Below are positions 28,902 to 34,499 of a stretch of 34,499 bases of DNA, piece by piece. Position 1 is the stretch's first letter. Every line of letters starts with the position of its first letter. The notes under the pieces are model-generated. The model saw nothing but the letters and a program-made list of their open reading frames with translations. It was not told the origin of the DNA and searched no databases. The translations under genes and the position numbers were made by a program. Source of the DNA: Candidatus Parcubacteria bacterium (lineage in GTDB: Bacteria > Patescibacteriota > Patescibacteriia > PEXW01); contig QZJU01000006.1 of assembly GCA_003597955.1 (NCBI GenBank), positions 1-34,499 of the forward strand. Reading direction: 5' to 3'.

Positions 28902-30718
28902 GTGGCGCAAAAAGAAATTTAATAAAAAAGAAAGTCGGTCGGCTTAGCTTAGTCGATTTGGGTTTTGGCTTTGGCCTGGCTGCGGTCTTGGCCGCAGTTT
29001 TTTTTGCCGTTCCCCAGGTCTATGCCAAGAAATTTTTGCCCGGCGTTTGGATCGGTCAAGTGCCGGTTGGCGCCAAAACCCAAGCTGAAGCCAAAGCCAA
29101 ACTTGAAAAGAGCGTGACAGCGCTACTGGACCAGGGCTTAAGCGTGGAAATCGACGGTAAGATTAAAAAAGTTCCAATCCAGCAGGCCGTGACCTCCAGT
29201 GATATCACTCCTCCGTTGATCGAGATTGATGAAGCCGCGAGCCTGGATAACGCCTTCAAATACGGACACGCTTTTGGGCTATTCCGAAACTCTTTGCAAG
29301 CCTGGCGAGCCATGATTTTCCGCAAGCACATCGAGCCGATTTACCAGGCCGATGAAATCACCATCGAGAATGCTTTGCGGAAGCAGTTCGGCGCCAAAGA
29401 TGTGTTGCCGGAAAACGCGCATCTTAGTTACGCGGACGGAGTTTTTAAGGTGACGCCGGAAAAGGCCGGCCAAGGCTATCAATATCAAGCGGCCATCAAA
29501 AGCGCGCTGGCCCAATGGTTAAACCTGCAGCCCGCAAAGATAAAGCTGACTTCAGGCGAAGAACCAGCCAGAATAAATGCCGAGAGCGCGAATAAATTCA
29601 TTGACGACGCTGGGGCGATTGTCAAACTTGCGCCGTTGACTTTAAATATTCCCGAAGCTAAAGCCGTGACTCTGGATGCTGCTGCCGTCGGCCAAGCTCT
29701 GGATGTGGGGCTGAATAAAAAGAATTCTTTAACTTTAGTTTTTGCTGAAAACAAGATGCAAAAGCTGATTAAAAAAATTCAAGACCAAGTGGATGTGGAA
29801 GCGAAAGACTCGAGATTTAAAATGGAGAACGGGCGGGTCGTGGAATTTCAGCAAGGCCAGGTCGGCAAGCAACTGGATGTCAATGCGACCTTAGCCAATT
29901 TAAACGAAACGATTATCAATCAAAAAAAGTCCGTAGCCCAGGCTGAGGTGAAAACTATTAACCCAATTTCCGCTTCGGAAAACGCGCAGAATTTGGGGAT
30001 TACGGAATTAGTGGCTACGGGCAAAACCAATTTTGCCGGCAGCCCGACCAACCGGCGCCACAATATTGCCAATGCCGCTAAGCTTTTAAACGGCCTGCTA
30101 ATTAAGCCCGGGGAAGAGTTTTCGTTGGTGGCCGCCCTGCAGCCGATCGAAACTTCCAACGGGTATTTGCCAGAATTGGTGATAAAGGGCAACCGGACGA
30201 TTCCCGAAGTGGGCGGCGGGCTGTGCCAGGTGGGCACGACCATGTTTCGCTTGGCTTTAAATTCCGGCTTGCCAATTCTGGAACGGCGGAATCACAGTTA
30301 TCGCGTGAGTTATTACGAGCCGCCCGTTGGCATGGACGCCACTATTTACGACCCCAAGCCGGATTTTCGTTTTAAAAACGATTATGCTTCGGCCCTGCTG
30401 CTGCAAACCCGGGTTGAGGGCAATAATTTGATTTTTGATTTTTACGGCACCAAAGACGGCCGGAGCGTGACTTTGTCCAAACCCAAACTATTTAATGTCA
30501 CCAAGCCGCCGCCGACTCAATATATTAAAACCACGGATTTGAAGCCGGGCGAAAAAAAGCGCCTGGAGCGGGCGCATAACGGCGGCGAAGCCAGCTTTGT
30601 TTATTCCGTAAGCAAAGACGGCAAAACCAGCGCCCAAACCTTTGCCAGCAAATACCGAGCCTGGCAAGAGGTCTGGTTGGTCGGCGCCACAGCCGAAGAA
30701 GTGGCGGCGGAAAGTTAA
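28898..30718 (+). CDS. VanW-family cell-envelope protein
   Basis: A 606-residue membrane-anchored extracytoplasmic protein. Start at ATG 28898 by ATGA coupling; an upstream in-frame ATG lies within the previous gene. Order: basic tail, one transmembrane helix (about 18-42), two peptidoglycan-binding-4-like segments (TQAEAKAKLEKSVTALLDQG and a later repeat), a linker, then the VanW domain (FAGSPTNRRHNIANAAKLLNG, GGGLCQVGTTMFRLAL, RNHSYRVSYYEPPVGMDATI). A G5-like C-terminal segment follows. VanW proteins are associated with the cell wall; their catalytic role is not settled. Confidence 0.88.
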   Translation: MSGAKRNLIKKKVGRLSLVDLGFGFGLAAVLAAVFFAVPQVYAKKFLPGVWIGQVPVGAKTQAEAKAKLEKSVTALLDQGLSVEIDGKIKKVPIQQAVTSSDITPPLIEIDEAASLDNAFKYGHAFGLFRNSLQAWRAMIFRKHIEPIYQADEITIENALRKQFGAKDVLPENAHLSYADGVFKVTPEKAGQGYQYQAAIKSALAQWLNLQPAKIKLTSGEEPARINAESANKFIDDAGAIVKLAPLTLNIPEAKAVTLDAAAVGQALDVGLNKKNSLTLVFAENKMQKLIKKIQDQVDVEAKDSRFKMENGRVVEFQQGQVGKQLDVNATLANLNETIINQKKSVAQAEVKTINPISASENAQNLGITELVATGKTNFAGSPTNRRHNIANAAKLLNGLLIKPGEEFSLVAALQPIETSNGYLPELVIKGNRTIPEVGGGLCQVGTTMFRLALNSGLPILERRNHSYRVSYYEPPVGMDATIYDPKPDFRFKNDYASALLLQTRVEGNNLIFDFYGTKDGRSVTLSKPKLFNVTKPPPTQYIKTTDLKPGEKKRLERAHNGGEASFVYSVSKDGKTSAQTFASKYRAWQEVWLVGATAEEVAAES

Positions 30719-30740
30719 ATTTTTTGGAATCGCAATTTGG

Positions 30741-31181
30741 CTAAAGCCAAATGGCGATAAACAAAGCGCCCCACCAGCTTATGACCGAAAAGGCCCCGGA
30801 TATGAACATCCGAATTTTTAGACTTCTTGGCAAAGCTTGCATCCGAGTTTCATCAGGCAGTTGCTCAAGCTTTGGCCGCATAACCCAGTTGATTAAAATG
30901 CCATCAATAATCAAAATCGCCACAAAAGCCAATTTGAGGTAAAAAAGTCCGGGCCGCGGTCCTGGAATGCGGGCCCAAATCCAAATGCCAGTAATTATGG
31001 CCAAACCAAGGCCGATCCAAATAACCCTGGAACCGAAGTGGAAAAAATTTTTTAGTTTACCCCAGGTTAAATCTTTCCGGACGAATTGCAGATGTATAAA
31101 AACCGCCGCGCCCATGGCCATGACAATGGCGCCGACATGCGTGAAAGCCAGAATAAATGCCAAGAATCCGTATTTGCTCAT
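30741..31181 (-). CDS. Four-helix integral membrane protein
   Basis: 146 residues from ATG 31181. An earlier in-frame ATG (31205) precedes the -10 element TATACT (31201-31196) and is rejected. Predicted helices near 4-27, 48-68, 78-97 and 122-144; His15 and the FHFGSRVIWIGLGLAIITGIW stretch suggest a CopD/DUF2269-like or cytochrome-like fold, but I cannot assign it. It lies downstream of another membrane protein gene on minus, separated by a terminator. Confidence 0.65.
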   Translation of the reverse strand: MSKYGFLAFILAFTHVGAIVMAMGAAVFIHLQFVRKDLTWGKLKNFFHFGSRVIWIGLGLAIITGIWIWARIPGPRPGLFYLKLAFVAILIIDGILINWVMRPKLEQLPDETRMQALPRSLKIRMFISGAFSVISWWGALFIAIWL

Positions 31182-31195
31182 ATTGCTTATGCGCA

Positions 31196-31201
31196 AGTAT
31201 A
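31196..31201 (-). promoter_or_regulatory. -10 of the four-helix membrane protein gene
   Basis: TATACT on minus, 14 nt before ATG 31181; the -35 is not evident. Confidence 0.45.
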
Positions 31202-31204
31202 GCA

Positions 31205-31238
31205 CAAAAAGAAAACCCGACTTATTTTAAAATCGGGT
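31205..31238 (-). terminator. Intrinsic terminator
   Basis: On minus ACCCGA (31238-31233) pairs with TCGGGT (31220-31215), followed by TTTCTTTTT. Ends the membrane protein gene at 31271. Confidence 0.75.
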
Positions 31239-31270
31239 CTGGTGGCGTGTAAATTTTTTGACATGGAGGC

Positions 31271-31810
31271 TTAGCGCCCCTTAGATTCGTTGAATTTCGA
31301 ATCTTCATCCAATGTGTTGGCGAAGAATCGAAGTGTGGCGGAAGTGGCATCGCTCAAGACGGCTACGGTCGCTTGCGCCGGCCTCATGCCCGTGGCTTTG
31401 GTCAAGTTGGCGCCGGCATGGAAACCCAGGAATGAATAGATTCCCAGGAATAGAACCGCAAGCGCAAAGACCGAGATTTGACCTGGAAGTTTAGTGTTGG
31501 CTGAATACCAGCCAGCCAGCTTAGTGATGATCGGCTTAAAAATATGCCGCACGACCCAGAAGGCCAAAATTAAAATCAGGAAAAAACCTGCATAAATTGG
31601 GCCTTGGGTAAAATCCAAGCCAAAGAACCAGGGCAAAGCATTGTGCGAGTCAAAGTAAGACTCACCCATTGAGGCGGCAAAGACGATCATGAGCGCGAAG
31701 CAGATGCCCGCCCCCTTTACCCAGCCGTATTTGGTTGACTTTGACCAGATGTGGAAGATAAGCATCACGACAAAGGCAAAGAATGCCCAGGACAACAGGA
31801 ACAGTGTCAT
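31271..31810 (-). CDS. Integral membrane protein behind a long leader
   Basis: A 179-residue membrane protein with hydrophobic segments near 3-22, 33-48, 66-90 and 107-130, followed by a soluble tail (GANLTKATGMRPAQATVAVL, DATSATLRFFANTLDEDSKF). AAGGAGGTT (31823-31815, minus) lies about 6 nt before ATG 31810. Its promoter is about 300 nt upstream, leaving a roughly 268-nt structured leader, unusual in this window and suggestive of RNA-level control. Family not recognised. Confidence 0.7.
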   Translation of the reverse strand: MTLFLLSWAFFAFVVMLIFHIWSKSTKYGWVKGAGICFALMIVFAASMGESYFDSHNALPWFFGLDFTQGPIYAGFFLILILAFWVVRHIFKPIITKLAGWYSANTKLPGQISVFALAVLFLGIYSFLGFHAGANLTKATGMRPAQATVAVLSDATSATLRFFANTLDEDSKFNESKGR

Positions 31811-31902
31811 ATCAAACCTCCTTGTAAAGGATCCTGTTTTTGTTTTTACAAAAAAACCAGCTTTTTACACTTTAGCCTGTTCTAGTTTTTTTGACCAACA
31901 AT

Positions 31903-31991
31903 CTGCAGCCAAGAAGATTGCACCGAGGAGAAACCAAGAGACGAGCTCCGTGTTGACCTTGGTGCAACCCCCATGCTTGTCGTGGCTGCAG
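31903..31991 (-). ncRNA. Structured 5' leader element (cis-regulatory candidate)
   Basis: Within the leader of the 31271-31810 gene, CTGCAGCCA (minus 31991-31983) pairs with TGGCTGCAG (31911-31903). Inside it TTGCACCAAGG (31967-31957) pairs with CCTCGGTGCAA (31928-31918) over 11 positions (one wobble). An asymmetric internal loop, about 15 nt against 6 nt, separates the two stems. I do not recognise a known riboswitch; the cobalamin and SAM consensus sequences are absent. The remaining leader (31811-31902 and 31992-32078) holds runs of A and T but no gene. Confidence 0.45.
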
Positions 31992-32084
31992 GTAGCTGGC
32001 CGAAATAATCAGGTTTTTTTCAAAAAGTGTTTGGCTGGTTTTCAAGGGCTCAAACCCCCCCTTTTTCAGATTTTCGAACCCTGT

Positions 32085-32113
32085 AACTTAGCACCGATTG
32101 AATTTTTTGTCAA
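32085..32113 (-). promoter_or_regulatory. Promoter of the 31271-31810 gene
   Basis: On minus TTGACA (32113-32108), 17-nt spacer, TAAGTT (32090-32085). The predicted start near 32078 leaves about 268 nt before the ATG. Confidence 0.65.
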
Positions 32114-32175
32114 CGCCCCCCACCCCCTCCAGCTAGCGCAATCAGCACAAAACCCTTTAAAAACAGCATAAAAGC

Positions 32176-32203
32176 TTGTTTTTTTAAGGTTAAATGCTAA
32201 AAT
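32176..32203 (+). promoter_or_regulatory. pepA: pepA promoter
   Basis: TTGTTT (32176-32181), 16-nt spacer, TAAAAT (32198-32203); leader about 21 nt without Shine-Dalgarno. Confidence 0.55.
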
Positions 32204-32230
32204 TTAAGCCACCTTTAGTTCACAAACATT

Positions 32231-33724
32231 ATGAAGATTTCCATAAAACCCTTGACCCAAAGCCCCAAAGCCAAAACTTTGGTTTTGGCGGTTTTCCAAA
32301 ATCAAGACCCGCGAAAGCATCCATTTTACAAAAATTTGCCTTTAAGCCTGAAACAAACAATTTCGGCGTATGTTCGAACAAAAGAATTTATGGGCCGGCC
32401 GGACGAAACCAAGGTCATTCCCTACGGCACTCAAGCCCAGACTTTATTGCTGGTCGGCAAAGGCGAGTTTAAAAACTGGTCAGCCCGAACCGCGCGGGTG
32501 ACTTTGCGGCAGATCATTGCCATCGGCAAATTGCACCGACTAAAAGAATTAGCCTTGGTTTTTGAAGATTTTGGAACGAAAGGCTTGTCAGCTCAGGCCC
32601 AAGCCGAACTTATGGCCGAAAGTTTTGAATTGGCGGCTTACGAATATACGGCTTATAAAACCCCCCCGCCCAGCGGCTGGCCGAAAATTCAGCAAGCAGT
32701 AGTCTTTATCCAAAAGCCCGGCTTGAAATTAACCAAAAGCTTTGAAGCCGGAAAACTGATCGGCCAATCAGTGAATGCGGCGCGGGATTTGGCCAACACT
32801 CCGGGCGGCGATATGACGCCGAGAGTTTTGGCCGCAGCCGCCACCAAAGCCGCCAAAGAATTTGGATTTAAATGTTCGGTTTTAAAAAATCAACAACTGC
32901 GCAAGCTCAAGATGGGTGGAATTTTAGGCGTCGCTCGCGGTTCAGATGAGTCGCCGACTTTTAGCGTTTTGGAATATGCGCCAAAAGGCCACGCCAAAGA
33001 CCAACCTTTGGTATTCATCGGCAAGGGCATTACTTTTGACAGCGGCGGTTTGAATGTAAAGCCTGATACGGCCATGTATGAAATGCACATGGACATGTCG
33101 GGCGCGGCCAGCGTAATTGCGGCGATTAGCGCTATTGCCCGGCTGAAAATAGCGGCTCGCGTGATCGGCTTGGTGCCCGCCGCCGAGAACATGTCTGCCG
33201 GCTCGGCTTACCGGCCTAGCGATCAACTGCGCAGCATGTCAGGCAAAACCATTGAAGTGAAGCACACCGACGCCGAGGGTCGGATTATTTTAGCCGACGC
33301 CTTGACCTATGCCAAAAGATTTAAACCCAAAGCCGTGATTGATGTGGCAACCCTGACTGGCGCGGCCGTAGTGGCCTTGGGCCAAAGAGCCGCGGCGATT
33401 TTGACCCCAGACGAATTTTTTGGCCGCAAGATCCACGCCTTAGCTGAAAGTTCAGGCGATTACGCCTGGCCTTTGCCGCTCTGGCCCGAATACGAAACTG
33501 AAGTAAAAGGTATTTTTGGCGATGTGGCAAACATCGGCAACACACGCTTTGGCGGCGCAATCACGGGCGCGGCGTTTCTGTGGCAATTTGCCAAAGATTT
33601 TAAATATTGGGCGCACGTGGATATAGCGCCGACCATGACGAGCATTGAAGGCATGCATTTGGCCAAAGGCGCGACTGGCGCGGGAACGCGCTTGTTGATC
33701 GCTCTGGCCCGGCAACCCAAGTAA
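32231..33724 (+). CDS. pepA: Leucyl aminopeptidase (M17 family)
   Basis: A 497-residue cytosolic two-metal aminopeptidase that removes N-terminal residues from peptides. The variable N-terminal domain covers about 1-165. The catalytic domain has [18 protein letters not shown] (metal-binding Lys and Asp), [15 protein letters not shown], and the family signature HTDAEGRI where most members have NTDAEGRL. Full length. ruvB follows 10 nt after the stop, probably in the same transcript. Confidence 0.94.
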   Translation: MKISIKPLTQSPKAKTLVLAVFQNQDPRKHPFYKNLPLSLKQTISAYVRTKEFMGRPDETKVIPYGTQAQTLLLVGKGEFKNWSARTARVTLRQIIAIGKLHRLKELALVFEDFGTKGLSAQAQAELMAESFELAAYEYTAYKTPPPSGWPKIQQAVVFIQKPGLKLTKSFEAGKLIGQSVNAARDLANTPGGDMTPRVLAAAATKAAKEFGFKCSVLKNQQLRKLKMGGILGVARGSDESPTFSVLEYAPKGHAKDQPLVFIGKGITFDSGGLNVKPDTAMYEMHMDMSGAASVIAAISAIARLKIAARVIGLVPAAENMSAGSAYRPSDQLRSMSGKTIEVKHTDAEGRIILADALTYAKRFKPKAVIDVATLTGAAVVALGQRAAAILTPDEFFGRKIHALAESSGDYAWPLPLWPEYETEVKGIFGDVANIGNTRFGGAITGAAFLWQFAKDFKYWAHVDIAPTMTSIEGMHLAKGATGAGTRLLIALARQPK

Positions 33725-33734
33725 TAATAATTTT

Positions 33735-34499
33735 ATGCCTAAAACCACAGACATCTTAGCGCCGGTTGAGCAGCCCGATGACCAGATATTCGACATTTCA
33801 TTGCGGCCAAAGAGTTTAGGCGAGTATGTTGGCCAAACGGCGGTGAAAGTAAATTTGCAGATAGCTATTGGCGCGGCCAAACATCGCAAAGAACCCTTAG
33901 AGCATGTTTTGTTGCACGGCAGCCCGGGCCTGGGTAAAACTACTCTCGCCCATATTATTGGCTCGGAATTAAACTCAAGCGTGCGGGTAACTAGCGGTCC
34001 GGCCTTGGAAAGAGCCGGTGATGTGGCGGCGATTTTAACCAACTTGGCCGAAGGCGACATTCTTTTTATCGACGAGGTTCACCGTCTGCCCAGAACCGTG
34101 GAAGAAATTTTATATCCTGCCATGGAAGAATTCGCCATTGATATCGTGGTGGGCAAAGGTCCGTCCGCGCGGACTTTGCGTTTGGATCTGCCCCGGGTGA
34201 CCATTGTCGGCGCAACAACGCGTCTGGCTTTGTTGTCAGCGCCTTTGCGGGATCGGTTTGGCATGACTTTTCACCTGGATTATTACAACGAAGCCGATAT
34301 TGACACGATTTTGGCGCGTTCGGCAAAGATTTTGAAAATCAACCTGGAGCCTGAAGCTAGGAAATTATTAGCCTCGCGCTCACGTCGAACGCCGCGGGTC
34401 GCGAACCGGCTTTTAAAAAGGGTCAGGGATTTTGCGCAAGTGAAATCCGGTGGCGTGGTCAGCGTATCCAGCGCCACCCAAGCCTTGGAGCAATTGGGC
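33735..34499 (+). CDS. ruvB: Holliday junction branch migration ATPase RuvB (3' truncated by window end)
   Basis: 255 codons are present and the frame stays open to the last base. RuvB is the AAA+ motor that drives branch migration with RuvA. Visible: [16 protein letters not shown], Walker [10 protein letters not shown] (usually GPPGLGKTT), Walker [10 protein letters not shown], sensor 1 GATTR and the arginine finger region LRDRFG, then the [18 protein letters not shown] segment that opens the winged-helix domain. About 80 further residues would be expected. Start ATG 33735 without Shine-Dalgarno. Confidence 0.95.
   Translation, partial: MPKTTDILAPVEQPDDQIFDISLRPKSLGEYVGQTAVKVNLQIAIGAAKHRKEPLEHVLLHGSPGLGKTTLAHIIGSELNSSVRVTSGPALERAGDVAAILTNLAEGDILFIDEVHRLPRTVEEILYPAMEEFAIDIVVGKGPSARTLRLDLPRVTIVGATTRLALLSAPLRDRFGMTFHLDYYNEADIDTILARSAKILKINLEPEARKLLASRSRRTPRVANRLLKRVRDFAQVKSGGVVSVSSATQALEQLG

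Noticed and set aside
33452-34060. 202-codon minus-strand frame opposite pepA and ruvB
   Set aside because: A shadow of two well-identified genes, with no recognisable motifs or start signals.

Overview
The window looks like a near-chromosomal-origin segment from a Candidate Phyla Radiation (Patescibacteria, probably Parcubacteria-like) bacterium. Grounds: a compact housekeeping set with no biosynthetic genes, tightly packed operons with ATGA stop/start overlaps, a VanW protein and a PilB-type ATPase, single-domain GIY-YIG nuclease, standard code with TGA used as stop, and many genes whose promoter lies so close to the start codon that little or no leader is left. The lineage call is inference from gene content; no rRNA is present to fix it.

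Layout. 1-5320: structured non-coding DNA, then one promoter driving a sugar operon (two related GT4 glycosyltransferases around an APH-fold kinase, a third GT4, a GalT-type HIT nucleotidylyltransferase). 5462-5563 (minus): a 33-residue basic protein. 5687-10156: a six-hairpin glycosidase and a class A penicillin-binding protein. 10169-14974: the origin block, dnaN and dnaA on minus, rpmH-rnpA-yidD-yidC on plus, with DnaA-box-like sites on both sides of dnaA. 14675-18369: PRC-barrel protein, tsaE, a degenerate DHH protein and a PilB/GspE-like ATPase. 18424-19784: small unknown genes around a divergent promoter palindrome, two of them sharing a new-looking domain, with an IS200/IS605-like terminal hairpin remnant between. 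19789-24351: valS, an HsmA-family membrane protein, a 50-residue membrane peptide and tsaD.

24352-26652 is the accessory part. It holds two copies of an inverted-repeat promoter module (before a Nudix-like gene and before a 44-codon membrane peptide that seems to start at ACG), two copies of a promoter-to-terminator small-RNA-like unit, and a tRNA-Glu locus in which a GIY-YIG gene sits between a 41-nt 5' tRNA fragment and an intact tRNA-Glu. The fragment is split by three palindromic insertions, and the nuclease stop codon lies inside the intact tRNA. I regard this tRNA/GIY-YIG arrangement as the best candidate for an undescribed system.

26653-34499: two exported proteins, Hsp20, a small DUF3006-like protein with a VanW protein, two minus-strand membrane proteins (one behind a roughly 270-nt structured leader), pepA, and ruvB running off the end.

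Two expression styles coexist: most core genes have consensus promoters very near ATG and no Shine-Dalgarno, whereas the small accessory genes carry strong AGGAGG-type sites.
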